64,000 nt of DNA, from assembly GCF_905163445.1 (NCBI RefSeq), contig NC_053187.1:14989001-15053000 (forward strand), written 5' to 3'. Positions 1 to 10,120 of the stretch are shown here, piece by piece. The notes under the pieces are model-generated. The model was not told where the DNA came from and ran no database searches. It saw nothing but the letters and a program-made list of their open reading frames with translations. The stretch is from Pararge aegeria. Its lineage: Eukaryota; Arthropoda; Insecta; Lepidoptera; Nymphalidae. A program made the position numbers and the translations under genes. Every line of letters starts with the position of its first letter. Within the stretch, counting starts at the first letter, position 1.

Positions 1-440
1 TTATTCAGTTTTTGGTATCAATAACGGTTATTGCCTGAGCGCATCTTCGATCCTCTCACTAGGGAGACGTTTAGACGCTTCTGTTCCGTTATGGCTTTGA
101 AACAGACCTGTGACCCGTCTCTACATAATATATTCACCGCCAGCAGTAGGTATTGTATTATGTTCTTGGATTATTAGCATGTCCATTTCAGCCAATCCAT
201 TACATTTTTCTCTCGATTACTAATTGTAAAAGAAAATATAACGACATCTTAAGTGGTAATTGGCATGACTGGTTTCGGCTAGTGAGGTCCTCAGTTTGGG
301 CACAGGTCTCTTGTCCGATAAAAAAGGTAGTTTTTTTTTAAATATTTCAGGAGAAAGAACTTTTTATTACTTGTGCACATTGGTCTCCAATTGATATTAT
401 TTATCCCGGTAAGATTGAACATATTAAGCATACATATCTG
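1..440. other. no gene seen
   Basis: AT-rich sequence with only short chance open frames. No splice-bounded coding stretch and no repeat I recognise. Confidence 0.5.
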
Positions 441-446
441 CTTACG

Positions 447-572
447 AAAAGAGCAACTGCTGGGTTTCTGGGCGGGTCTTCTCGGCAGAATCTGCTTCCT
501 GAACCGGCCGTGGTAGTCACTACATAGAAATAGATTTGACGTTACAATAAATAAACTTTATTTTTATTTTTA
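447..572 (+). mobile_element. jockey-like LINE 3' UTR fragment
   Basis: Contains GAGCAACTGCTGGGTTTCT, then CGGCAGAATCTGCTTCCTGA and a tail with AATAAATAAACTTTA. It is the reverse-complement match of the better-preserved 3' UTR at 60370-60586 (AGAGCAACTACTGAGTTTC). Only the 3' end is present, as expected for 5' truncation. No coding remains. Confidence 0.7.
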
Positions 573-589
573 TTGTCCTAATGGGCGCA

Positions 590-705
590 TCCTTTAAAAT
601 ACTTAATACATACGTAATTTAGTTCTTCCGTACGTGTGTTTGTCACCTAACACCTCCTAAAAGGCTGGACCAATTTGGATGAAATTATGTTATTATGTTT
701 GTACC
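590..705 (+). mobile_element. possible Helitron-like 5' fragment
   Basis: Holds CGTGTGTTTGTCACC and AAGGCTGGACCAATTTGGAT, wording typical of the non-autonomous Helitron-like repeats whose ends are seen at 7404 and 35681. No 3' end; a SINE-B follows directly. Confidence 0.3.
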
Positions 706-710
706 TATGA

Positions 711-996
711 AGCGGTGATAGCCCAGCAGAGCGTGACTTCGCTTTCGGGAGGCCGAGTTCGAATCCCTGCACACACCTCTAACTTTTCGAAGTTATGTGC
801 GTTTTAGGTAATTAAATACCACTTGCTTCAACGGTGAACATCGTGAGGAAACATGCATGCCTGAGAGTTCTCCATAATGTTTTCAATGGCGTGTGAAGTC
901 CACCAATCATGTTGGACCACGGCTTTTACCCATTTTCATTGTGGTGGGAGACCCGTGCCCTGTAGTGGGCCTGTAATGTGTTGATATGATGATAAT
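711..996 (+). mobile_element. SINE-B, near full length
   Basis: tRNA-derived head AGCGGTGATAGCCCAG and B-box GAGTTCGAATCCC, then the central GTTATGTGCGTTTTAGG and CACTTGCTTCAACGG, and the 3' block CCCGTGCCCTGTAGTGGGCC ending in a short GAT-rich tail. The head would serve as an internal RNA polymerase III promoter. It is diverged and has lost a few bases near the middle. Not a functional tRNA gene: no acceptor stem pairs around the boxes. Confidence 0.85.
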
Positions 997-1515
997 GTGT
1001 TAGGTACACACATTTCAATGGGTTGGGGTGGGATAGGTTGTACACACAGTTGGACCCAGTAGGTGACGCTGTTTAGTGGGCAGGACGACGTCTACTGAAT
1101 CCGCTAAATTCTTATAATGTTCTTTAAGTTGTACCAATTGTCAAAATCAAATGACTATTATTGATTTTGAAGTAGTAGTCGTGTCGTGTATATTAAAGAT
1201 CGTAATGCCCTTTATAGTTCGAAGCATTTGGGCACGGTACTCAAAGCCGTGACTCACAGGGATTTAACTTGAGGTTATTGATAAGAAGAGTTATGTTTAT
1301 GCTCGAGATTTATACAAGTAATTCAGTAATTCAATGCATGCATCAAACCATGATACGTACGTTTCAGTGATTGGCTTTTAATTAAATCTTCAATTGATGG
1401 CTGACTCACATACCTACCTATGCTTTATAATTTCCCTACTATTCCTTTACTGGATCCCTATTAATATTATACTTCCACGTGTATGTTAGGTACTTCTTTA
1501 ATCTCGCGGGAACGG
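997..1515. other. no gene seen
   Basis: No open frame of interest. A G/T-rich patch (1000-1090) and ordinary AT-rich sequence follow. Confidence 0.5.
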
Positions 1516-1522
1516 TTCGTTT

Positions 1523-1651
1523 TTCCACAGATAAAAAATAGAATAGAATAGAAAAGAAAAAACTTTATTGCAACAAAACACAGAGAAAAACACAAAGAAA
1601 ACAGTAATAGTTAGTTAGTGCTAGCACTGAAGGCGGCCTTATTACTAATAG
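1523..1651 (-). mobile_element. LINE-T 3' end
   Basis: Read on the minus strand: AAGGCCGCC, then an A/T-rich segment with GTTGCAATAAAG and a tail of TCTATTC units. It matches the better copies at 23100-23280 and 44800-44914. The SINE-like hairpin AGATCGCT/AGCGAT is eroded here. Confidence 0.5.
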
Positions 1652-1704
1652 TGATATTATATATAATATATATACATAAATATTGTATGCAGATAGTACA
1701 TACG

Positions 1705-1946
1705 CTTGACATTAGATAGTGACATCTATATTATAACCATCCTTTTAATTAACTCAACATGGCTGGCTGCTTAGTTTAAACAGACATTGTATGGAATTCC
1801 GGGCTTTTCAGAGAGACATTCTCATATTTGGTAAGCGTAACTGTAGGATTGCTAAATGGAAACAAGGGATTCGGCTTGACATTAGATAGTGATATCTATA
1901 TTATAACCATCCTTTTAATTAACTCAACATGGTTGGTTGCTTAGTT
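1705..1946. repeat. 72-bp direct repeats flanking a copied 101-bp segment
   Basis: CTTGACATTAGATAGTGA begins near-identical units at 1705-1777 and 1875-1946, offset by 170 bp. Between and just overlapping them, 1775-1875 is a 101-bp segment that recurs at 3115-3215 with two mismatches by my reading. See the finding for interpretation. Confidence 0.9.
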
Positions 1947-2004
1947 AAACAGCAGGCAAACAAACAAATAAACAAACACAGTTCCGCATTTATAATAGTA
2001 GTTA

Positions 2005-2250
2005 GACGGCCGACTGGCGCAGTGGGCAGCGACCCTGCTTAATGAGGCCGTGGGTTCGATTCCCACAACTGGAAAATGTTTGTGTGATGAACATGATTGT
2101 TTTTCAGTGTCTGGGTGTTTATCTGTATATTATAAATATTTATGTATAATATTCATCCGTCATCTTAGTACCCATAACACAAGTTACGTTTACTTTGGGG
2201 CTAGATGGCGATGTGTGTGTTGACGTAGTATATTTATTTATTTATTTATT
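2005..2250 (+). mobile_element. SINE-A, near full length
   Basis: Begins GACGGCCGACTGGCGCAGTG (A-box) with B-box GGGTTCGATTCCC 40 bases on. The body reads CAGTGTCTGGGTGTTTAT and TTTGGGGCTAGATGGCGATG, and the tail is (TTTA)n. About 10 bases of the usual CTGAGTCCAAG arm are missing between the boxes. Pol III-type internal promoter; transposition in trans by a LINE is inferred. Confidence 0.9.
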
Positions 2251-2690
2251 AGTAAGGACTCCATTATAAGTTCCACTATACAATTAGGGCAATTTCACCA
2301 GGTTGTAAATTATGTTGCAGTCTATAACGCGGACTATCTCGGGACTTTTTACTTAGTATAAGACTCCAGCGTGTACCTCTGCCAAGGAGATCGACAAAAT
2401 TGTATTATTTGACGTGCCAATAAGGATTAAAAGAGTAAAGACACGTAGGTAATACTAAAACGAATCGAATGCGTATAAGAAACTCTATTATCCTATTATA
2501 GTGAGAAATACGTTTCGAATAAAAAGTCGTTTATAAGAAGACGAAGACCCAGTATAATAAACATACAGAGGTCTCCGCTTTTTGGATTTTTCACCTTTAC
2601 GGGGAGAAGCGTTGTATGCTATATGATATCTTAATATGCACTTAAAGCAGTTTTCTTTGATAACTCCACGACAGAAATAGCAAATGCCCA
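2251..2690. other. no gene seen
   Basis: AT-rich; the minus-strand open frame at 2488-2691 has no recognisable domain and looks like chance. Confidence 0.45.
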
Positions 2691-2699
2691 TGTTTTTTC

Positions 2700-2875
2700 A
2701 ACTCCACTATCACTAAGCCCTTGACTGCACTATTACTCAAATTGAGATATTACCGCTACCATCTTAGACATCTTTAACCTGTTATTGTTATGGTAGTTAT
2801 TTTAAACCGCTATACCTAATCATTTACGACATGGTGTTGTACTGGAACACTTTGCGGCAATAATGAAAAGCGTTC
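2700..2875 (-). mobile_element. degraded SINE-C
   Basis: Minus-strand relic: plus-strand words TAAGCCCTTGACTGCA, TACCGCTACCATCTTAGAC and GTACTGGAACACTTTGCGG match the SINE-C 3' half in order. Head absent. Confidence 0.6.
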
Positions 2876-3114
2876 GCGTCGTTTACACAATTTTGAGTTT
2901 GAGTTCATAACCTTAAATTTCGGCACCCTACCTTACACATATTTTAAAAATTTAGATAATTTGAAAATTCAGATTGATCAGCAGTCTCGACATAGGCAAA
3001 AGTAATTCCGATTTGGGCATATGTGCGTATTAAATCCTAATCTTAACTATCCCGAACCGGAATTGAGAATGCTCGTCAGTACAATTCTTATAGATTGATC
3101 TGCGAAATTCATAA

Positions 3115-3215
3115 TTTAAACAGACATTGTATGGAATTCCGGGCTTTTCAAAGAGAAATTCTCATATTTGGTAAGCGTAACTGTAGGATTGCTAAATGGA
3201 AACAAGGGATTCGGC
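3115..3215. repeat. second copy of the 101-bp segment
   Basis: TTTAAACAGACATTGTATGG to AAACAAGGGATTCGGC, aligned without gaps to 1775-1875. Sequence beyond 3215 (GAACGCCTTTGTTTTCCCC) is not shared, so the copied unit has sharp edges. Confidence 0.9.
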
Positions 3216-3935
3216 GAACGCCTTTGTTTTCCCCGGATACCGTTTTCACGTAAAGGCCGTCAGGGGACGTGCGTGCCATGTACTAGTAAAAGCGCGAATT
3301 TCTAAAGGAATTTCAGCTCGAAAAATAATTCTACTAAGCACAAGTATTATCTGGAACACCATGAATTTTTCCGGGGACCACTGCTGTCCCCAATATTGAA
3401 ACTGAAAAAATAAAAGCGCGTCTAATGCAAACGAAAATTTCAGCACCTTTAAGTGTTAAAAAAAAAGGAATACTAAAACCGGTCAGTTGTGAGTCAGATC
3501 TCACACGGCACGGAATCTGTAAAAGATATAACTTCGTGATAACGACTGAGTCTCACACAAAACTGTGGTATATGGAATATAAATACGATCAGTATTTATT
3601 TAAAAATACCCACTGGCACAATGTAATGAACATTGGCTGTGAATCAAATATAATCTATATATATAAAATTGTTATGTTGGTTTGTGTACGCTTCAGAAAC
3701 TCAAAAAGTTCTGCACCGATCGAGCTGAAATTTTAGCATGATATATACGCATCAAGGATTGTTTTTATCTACTTTTTTGCATCAGTCACATAGCAGACGG
3801 TGGAAAAACAAACAATATTGTATATCCACAAGTATTGATAAATTAAACTTATATGAAATGTATTCTTTATTTTGTTTCTTATTTCAACCATTCAATCACA
3901 ATATGCCACAGCGAAGCGTGGCACTGTAGTTATTT
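3216..3935 (+). other. possible non-autonomous transposon body
   Basis: Contains GCACCGATCGAGCTGAAATT (3712 on), a phrase common in insect repeats, and near 3903 a short stem GCCAC-AGCGAAGC-GTGGC followed by CTGTAGT, which resembles a Helitron 3' end. The 103-codon open frame at 3425-3736 has no recognisable domain, and I do not call it a gene. Boundaries uncertain. Confidence 0.3.
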
Positions 3936-4320
3936 TTTTTCTAGTTTTAAATATTTTTTGAAAACTATTCATTAATTAAATAAAAGTGCGTAAGTGCTTA
4001 TAATGCATAAGCACTTTCGATTAAATGCTAAAGAATTTATTACAATATATGGCTCATATTAAATTATAATTACTGCAAATATCCGTAAATAGTGGTAGTT
4101 AAAATACAAAGTATTAAATTTTTTACATTCTACCTATTACGTTTCTTGAGAAAAGCCGTCGTTAAGCCTCCGAAGGCTTATTAATCTGGTACCGACATTG
4201 CTATCCATCGGGCACACAATCCTAATAAGGATAATGTGTTTTTTGTTTTTGTGACTGATTACCACCTGACTAGATTGTACTTTTCTGAAATGCCACCACC
4301 ACCATATTCTTATGTGATAT
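3936..4320. other. no gene seen
   Basis: AT-rich spacer. The inverted words AGTGCGTAAGTGCTTAT and ATAAGCACTTTCG near 3990 are the only structure noticed. Confidence 0.45.
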
Positions 4321-4326
4321 TTTGAC

Positions 4327-4640
4327 TGCCTCGTTGGTCTAGTGGCTATCATTTTCGACTGCAGCTCCTGGGTTTGTTGCCCGGGCGTGTGAGTACTATA
4401 GCGTTTTTCTATCAAGAAATTCTTAGTATCAGCTCGGAGTTGAACCAAAAATTGTCGGTGATTGGCGGGGATTCCCCTGTGCCACGGAGAACACGTTAAC
4501 CTGACGGTCCTACGATTACAAGATATCGTTGCGGTTGTGTCGATTTTGCCATTACATTGGACTATGAGAGTGGGAGAAAAGAAAGTGCCTCTGTGTTTGT
4601 GCAGACTTTTGTGCAGTATCACATCTTTTAAAGACTGTCC
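4327..4640 (+). mobile_element. SINE-E, most complete copy
   Basis: Head CTCGTTGGTCTAGTGGCTAT resembles a tRNA A-box region; a degenerate B-box (CTGGGTTTGTTGCCCGGG) follows. The body holds CACGGAGAACACGTTAACC and a late CAGACTTTTGTGCA. The 161-codon minus-strand frame across it lies on the antisense strand and is not a gene. Confidence 0.65.
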
Positions 4641-5220
4641 ACCATAAACGCTGCAACCTATTCATTAAAGAAACTTGAAGTAACGTATCCTCGCAATGTC
4701 TTTCTCTGGTCTGTTTGTCCGCAGGGAGTTTATTTCGTACTTATCCCACAGTAGCACTCATGAGTGTTTACAAATGATTCGTCTAGGAATGCACTTACTC
4801 CCCAGGACGTCTGGACGGCGGCTTTGTTGGCATAAAAATGTCTGGAGGCCGGACCCCGAACAAGTCAGGGGGTGTTTAATCAAACAAAGAACATCCTAAT
4901 ATTACACTTGGCTATCTTAGAGAGTATCCTATCAGTGTGTTACATTATAACGTTCGCAAATCTAATTTAATATGTATGGAATTCGGAAGGAGATAGATAG
5001 CCTATAACAAACTATTGACACATTAATTCACCGGAAGATTACCATTGGTGGCTCTGTTTCTATTCCCATTTTAGGCTTGCAACATATATACAGTGGTGGA
5101 ACCCGATCATGTGGGTGCGAATTTAGTTGAGTGTCAATAACTTACAGCAGTGGGTGTCTTAAAGTTTTCTTAAAAAATAAATATTCGCATAATTCTGATA
5201 TGATTGGGTATCTGTAATTT
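4641..5220. other. no gene seen
   Basis: The open frame at 4696-4899 shows no domain. No repeat family recognised. Confidence 0.45.
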
Positions 5221-5223
5221 TAA

Positions 5224-5720
5224 CTGGTGGTTAGCAAAGATGCAGTCTAAGATTGTAGCGGCTAAACTGTTAGCGGTTTTTTGAACTAGAATTAATTTGA
5301 GTTTAGAATATCTAGAGTAATTAAATTTAATTTGTATAATTCGATTGCAATAGATGGCGTCACAAGTACTTTCTCTCGCGCTATCGATGTGTTTTCGCAG
5401 AATCTTATAGTCCTCAGAACCCTGTGTAAGAAGTCAATTCATAAGTAGATCTCATACAGTTCGCAGTTAACTTAAAAAGTACAGTAGTGTGTAAATTTGG
5501 TGCGGTGCGAGGCACAACATCGTTAATCGTTATAGTAGTTTTTTAAAACCCATACCTCTAGTCGGTTTCTTCACGGCATCGTAGCGGAACGCTTATATGC
5601 TTGGCGTCACGTTTTTGTCTGTAGGGTGTTAGCCTAGGCCGAAGCTGCTCACTAAACCAGACTAGAGAAAATTGAGAAATTATAAATTTTAAAATTGTCC
5701 TTGCCGTTGATTAAACGCTG
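5224..5720 (-). mobile_element. SINE-C split by about 260 bp
   Basis: The 3' end (GATGCAGTCTAAGATTGTAG, 5238-5280) and the middle and 5' parts (CGGAACGCTTATATGC to CCAGACTAGAGAAAATTGAG, about 5545-5700) are in SINE-C order on the minus strand, but unrelated sequence lies between them. The intervening 5285-5540 has no obvious family. Confidence 0.6.
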
Positions 5721-5828
5721 CCCCTCTACTCATACCTCATAAGATCACAGCACTTACCACTGCGACACTGTGGACACACGACACACTACTACTACACTGT
5801 GACAAAAGACTCATGAAGTCTTCATTAT

Positions 5829-6055
5829 GAACCTGTTACTGCCCCTCTACAGGGCTCGGCTCTCGTCTCAGAATGAAAAGTGTTTAGGCCGTAGTCCACC
5901 GCGCTGGGCAAACGCTGATTGGTTGCTGGCTGCTTATTGGTTGGTTGGACTTCACACACCCTTGAGAATATTATGGAGAAACTCTCTGGCGTGCAGGTTG
6001 CTTCACGATTTTTCCCTTCACCGTTAAAACAAATGATGTTAAATGTCTTAAATTA
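5829..6055 (-). mobile_element. SINE-B, 3' two thirds
   Basis: Plus-strand reading GCCCCTCTACAGGGCTCGG, GGCCGTAGTCCACCGCGCTG, GTGCAGGTTGCTTCACGA. It stops before the tRNA-like head. The middle carries a small repeat-like expansion (GGTTGCTGGCTGCTTATTGG). Confidence 0.75.
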
Positions 6056-6194
6056 AGCTTGTAAGATATATATCTTAGAAACACTCCGTAAAGTTATCCG
6101 TAAATGCATACCGAATAGGCTATCACCGAGGGAAAGAAAAGAAAGAAAACATATTTATTGGTTTTACAACATATGCTGGACAAGTGCGAATCGG

Positions 6195-6296
6195 AAGATT
6201 TCACACGCCTTTGAGAACATTATAAAAAAAACTCAGGAATGCAGCTTTCCTCACGATATTTTCTTTCACCATTATATCAAGTGACATTTTAATTGC
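6195..6296 (-). mobile_element. SINE-B fragment
   Basis: Central part only: TTTGAGAACATTATAAAAAA and TTCCTCACGATATTTTCTTT. A second, independent copy 140 bp from the preceding one. Confidence 0.65.
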
Positions 6297-6299
6297 TAT

Positions 6300-6725
6300 T
6301 CACTATCGCACTACTACTAGATTATACAAATAATAGCTATTACACTAGGCTAGCATCGCTACTAGATTCACTTAGTATCTATATACACTACCTGACGTAC
6401 TATTTAATGGTTGTGAAAAAAGTTCTCTACCATGGTAGTACCATCGAACAAATGAATAAAGTTTCAAAAGTTTTCCGTCCTCATTTCTTTGAAACACTCC
6501 TAATTAATCTCCGGGGACTCTCACGGCTTTGACAATTGCGTGTTCGGTCATTCGGACTAAAACTTTTTTTATAAGATCTATCTAGATTGCCCGTGTTTTC
6601 ATCAGCTATTTTTTTTTGATAAATACAAGTTATCTCTCATAGATATATCCCATAATGGTATTGGGGGTTGGGGTTAAATATTTATTTATTAATATTTTCT
6701 AAATCATAAATCATTACAGGAAAAA
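6300..6725. other. no gene seen
   Basis: AT-rich; the 79-codon open frame at 6293-6532 is low-complexity in composition and lacks a domain. Confidence 0.45.
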
Positions 6726-6729
6726 GTTA

Positions 6730-6915
6730 TCCTTTTTTTTTGACGAGGGGAAATCTTCTTCTTAAATCCGAAGCAGGAGAATTTGGGTTATGTGGGTTAG
6801 TTTCTTCCCACTAAAACCCGCTCGGTAGCCAGCCTCAGTACATATTGGGAGGCTCCGTGAGGTTGGGAGGTGCCTCCCTTGCACAACACTTGTAGCTCAT
6901 CCCAGAAAAAAAGGG
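6730..6915. mobile_element. probable SINE/MITE relic of a common moth repeat
   Basis: TTTTTTTGACGAGGGGAAAT followed by CCCACTAAAACCCGCTCGGT resembles a widespread lepidopteran repeat recalled from general knowledge. Heavily diverged; strand and ends not assigned. Confidence 0.35.
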
Positions 6916-7400
6916 AAAAGGTCTCCTAATACGTCAATATGGCACGTTATGTAAATTTTACATTAATATATAACTCTGACGTATATAATGACATAGTCCA
7001 AATAGTTATCCTTGCTCACTCACATTGCAACAAAATTAATTCAGGCTCTCGGTTATTTCTATTAAACCAATACCCCCTTAAAGGTTAGCCCGATTCTATC
7101 TTGGACTGCTTCATCATTTGCCACCATGTAATATTGGACAATTCTAACACAATAAGGACTAACTTTCAACGAAATAAAAAACAAAAGTAGTCCCAACGAT
7201 CGAGTCCGAACGAGACAACAACGATCTTCTAACTACATCGTAGGTTGTTTTTTATACATTTTCCAAAGTTACCCCTGAAGAGATATCTTATCAATGAATA
7301 TTCTTAGTCGCTATAATTGCTCCCATGGTAACTTTCATCCGCAAGGAACATCCTATATTTTTTATTTAATTATTTTCTATTTATTTTGTGAACAATAACA
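6916..7400. other. no gene seen
   Basis: AT-rich spacer. GCTCCCATGGTAACTTTCAT near 7320 echoes GTTACCATGGAAACT at 19361, perhaps a shared short element. Confidence 0.4.
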
Positions 7401-7403
7401 AAA

Positions 7404-7705
7404 TCTTAATATATATAAATCTCCTGTCACGATGTTTGTCCGCGATGGACTCCTAAACTACTTAACCGATTTTAAATTAAATTGGCACACCGTGAGCAGT
7501 CTGGTCCAACTTAAGAGATAGGAAAGCTTAGATCTTTAATTATAGTCGCAATTTTATTTTATTGCAAATTATTTGTCTATAATTAATTGACAGTCACATG
7601 TTATATATATATATATATATACTACTATACTCACTTAAGGCTTAGCGATACTGAATACTTTAAAAACAAAATCTAACGCAGACGAAGTCGCGGGCAACAG
7701 CTAGT
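7404..7705 (+). mobile_element. Helitron-like non-autonomous element
   Basis: Starts TCTTAATATATATAAAT, continues GATGTTTGTCCGCGATGGAC and ends GACGAAGTCGCGGGCAACAG then CTAGT. Termini TC...CTAGT are those of Helitrons, which move by rolling-circle replication and leave no target duplication. There is an internal (AT)n run at 7602-7621. No Rep/helicase coding. Other interpretations of this common insect repeat exist. Confidence 0.55.
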
Positions 7706-7711
7706 ATATTA

Positions 7712-7908
7712 TATATAAGCCTACCTCTAGAATTGAGCTATCAATCGCAAAAATATGTTACTTTCAGATACCGATATAAAAAAGCCTATATATAGCCTTC
7801 CTCTAGAAATGAGTTATTAATCGCATAAAAGATTTTACTTTTAGATAAAATATAGCCTACCTCTAGAATTGAACTATCAATCTCTAATATGATATTACTT
7901 TCAGATAA
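7712..7908. repeat. three-unit tandem repeat
   Basis: Units begin AGCCTACCTCTAGAATTGAG (7718), AGCCTTCCTCTAGAAATGAG (7794) and AGCCTACCTCTAGAATTGAA (7854), each ending in a TTACTTTCAGATA-like word. Spacing is about 76 and 60 bp. It starts directly after the Helitron-like 3' end. Confidence 0.85.
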
Positions 7909-8535
7909 GGGCTTTCAAACAAAAAATGTTTTACAATGTCGCAGACGCAAGTAGTAAAAACGACCAAGTCTGGACCACCCAAATAATATATTATATCCAT
8001 GTAAGTGAGCATAGCTTATAATAGGTAGGTATGGGTATTCACTATTGGATTGGAAACTCAAAGAATCGTACTGTTTTACTACTACATACTGTAATATAAG
8101 TAATGATTTTATAGCATTAGGCTGAATATACTTCTCTACTAGATTAACCAAGCTAAAATTTGTCGACGGCTGGGTGTACGGAAAAATTCTCTTTACGGCC
8201 AAGTTTGAAAGGTCTTCATTTAAATGAAGAGTGAGTTAAATAAAATAAATACAACGTGCTGTCACAGCATTTTATTCGAGCAATATGGTTTCCATTACCA
8301 AAATGCTTAGTGAAAATCTCATAATCGATTTATATCCGACGAAATTATTCGCATTATACAAAGGATAACCACACAGCGAGGCATTTCATTGGAATTCCCG
8401 ATCAACGCTGTTTTGCCTCAAACGTGTCAAAGGATATAATATTATACGAGTATATTGCACTGTTAAGCTTCTACTTTGAAGATCTTAATTTAAATCGCAA
8501 TATCTACGCAACATACGCCGCCACTGCGTACCGTG
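7909..8535. other. no gene seen
   Basis: The 95-codon minus-strand open frame at 7915-8202 lacks recognisable features. No repeat family recognised up to the SINE-A. Confidence 0.45.
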
Positions 8536-8539
8536 CATT

Positions 8540-8700
8540 GTACTGTGGGACCCTGCTTTCTGAGTCCAAGGTCGTGGGCTCGATTCCCACAACTGGATTA
8601 ATGTTTGTGTGATGAACATGAATGTTTTCCAGTGTCTGGGTGTTTATCTTATAATAATATTATTTATAAAAATATTCATCAGTCATCTTATCACCCATAA
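8540..8700 (+). mobile_element. SINE-A, truncated at both ends
   Basis: Starts inside the tRNA-like arm (GTGGGACCCTGCTTTCTGAG), keeps B-box GGCTCGATTCCC, and stops at ACCCATAACAC. The last part of the usual body and the (TTTA)n tail are replaced by a MITE end. Confidence 0.8.
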
Positions 8701-8738
8701 CACTGCATACCCTGTGCATACCCTCTATGCACGCCACT
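8701..8738. mobile_element. hAT-like MITE right end
   Basis: TGCATACCCTGTGCATACCC then TCTATGCACGCCACTG is the terminal sequence of the MITEs at 14639 and 35351. It is joined directly to SINE-A sequence; no left end is found nearby. Confidence 0.75.
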
Positions 8739-8913
8739 GCGCAATTATACATTTTTTACCCTAACCTACCACATTTAATCGCCCGACAAGGCTATTAATT
8801 CGTTTTCTTGGCTACTGGATCGTAAAATGATGCACAATAGTATATACCATACCAAACCGGAATGGGCTAGCTAATGTAAAAACTGATTCTTCAGCTAGTT
8901 TTGTGCATTTCAC

Positions 8914-9168
8914 TACAAGTTAGCCCTTGACTGCAATCTCTCTTGGTGGTAAGTGATGTGATAATGGTAGTCATATCCCGCAACATTGCACCGGAACACT
9001 AAATCGTTAAGCGGCACGTCTTTTTCGGTAAGGTGGTAACTAGCCACGGCCAAAGCCTCCCACCAGACGAGACCAGAGAAAATTTAGAGATTATGAATTC
9101 CCAAATTGGCCATGCTGGGAATAGAAACCGGGTCCTACGACCTAATTCGCAGACCGTTGCGACCGAAC
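8914..9168 (-). mobile_element. SINE-C, near full length
   Basis: Minus strand. Plus-strand order: ACAAGTTAGCCCTTGACTGC, AGCGGCACGTCTTTTTCGGT, GTGGTAACTAGCCACGGCC, CAAATTGGCCATGCTGGGAA (B-box region). The A-box end is eroded. Confidence 0.8.
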
Positions 9169-9204
9169 CTTAGTGCGATGGATGTAAGTTTTTTTATGAA
9201 TAAA

Positions 9205-9254
9205 TCACTTATCAGAAGCTCTGCGCGGACGAAGTCGCGGGGAATCGTTAGTTT
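9205..9254 (+). mobile_element. Helitron-like 3' end fragment
   Basis: CTGCGCGGACGAAGTCGCGG followed by GGAATCGTTAGT is a decayed version of the 7690-7705 terminus. No 5' partner nearby. Confidence 0.45.
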
Positions 9255-9575
9255 TTATATATAGGTAGTTAAGGATCACACATGCGGAAAAATATAAGTA
9301 AACACATCAGCTGTCCGTGGCTGCGAGGCAGAAAATTGAGACCTTCACGCTAATAATGTTGTGGCGTGCATAAGGAACATACATATCCATATAAATATAG
9401 AGGAACATATATATTCATAAACATATACAGGGCAATATAGTTTAGTCTATATCTTACTTGTCTAATAATGTACACAGTCTTTTCATCCCTATTTTAAGAA
9501 GAAGAAACACTTGGACGCAAATCATAAAAGAAAAGAGACATTGAAAAGTTTAAATAGAAGATAGATTATAACGCA
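9255..9575. other. no gene seen
   Basis: ATATACATA-rich sequence (9370-9430) and ordinary AT-rich spacer. Confidence 0.45.
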
Positions 9576-9579
9576 AATG

Positions 9580-10120
9580 CGGAAAGTGAAGTGACGTGAA
9601 CCTTGGTCTGAGGTTGCTGAGTTTCCAAAAAATAATTTGGACCCTTTACGTGCTGGCCGCGGGACAGACACCCTGTTGTGAATTTTCGTGCTATATGAAT
9701 AAATGTATGGGTAGCCACATTAACGGTCGCCGCTGCCCGGCCCAATGGCACGCTGGTATATTTCCATATACCGATTATTATATTTAGTCACTAGACGCTT
9801 CGTAGTCACTGGACCCTTCGACGGTCGCGTCGCGCGTCTCGTGGCCAGCGAGTTAATCATGAGCGGATTTATCTTTAAAAAAGAGCCCCTATGCCAATAA
9901 ACCTTTTTAATTTTATTTTGACGTGACAACGTCCTATAAATTGGTTTGCCGGGTAACACTTCAAGAAACTGCGTTACGCTCCGCTCACGTTATGCGCTCA
10001 CAATGAGAGCGAGTGAGAGGCACGCGTCCCTTCCACTCGGGCATGGTTAGCCCGCCTAAGAGCGAGAGAGACAGACATAAAAAGTGAAAGGCACGCGTCC
10101 CTTTGTAGTAAACGCTGTTT
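9580..10120. repeat. GC-rich block, probable transposon
   Basis: GC content is clearly above its surroundings. Includes ACGGTCGCGTCGCGCGTCTC, TTACGCTCCGCTCACGTTAT and two copies of GGCACGCGTCCCTT (10019 and 10091), each after a purine-rich GAGAG/AAAGTGAAA run. I recall similar wording from lepidopteran repeats but cannot name the family. Open frames on both strands (9566-9959) show no domain. Confidence 0.4.

Noticed and set aside
2005..2085. tRNA gene-like A and B boxes in SINE-A copies
   Set aside because: The boxes recur in about 15 copies with the same non-tRNA body, and no cloverleaf acceptor stem closes. They are SINE heads.
3425..3736. 103-codon plus-strand open frame
   Set aside because: AT-rich composition, no domain, and it lies in likely transposon sequence.
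4137..4622. 161-codon minus-strand open frame
   Set aside because: It is antisense to a SINE-E, has no domain, and its residues reflect SINE words.
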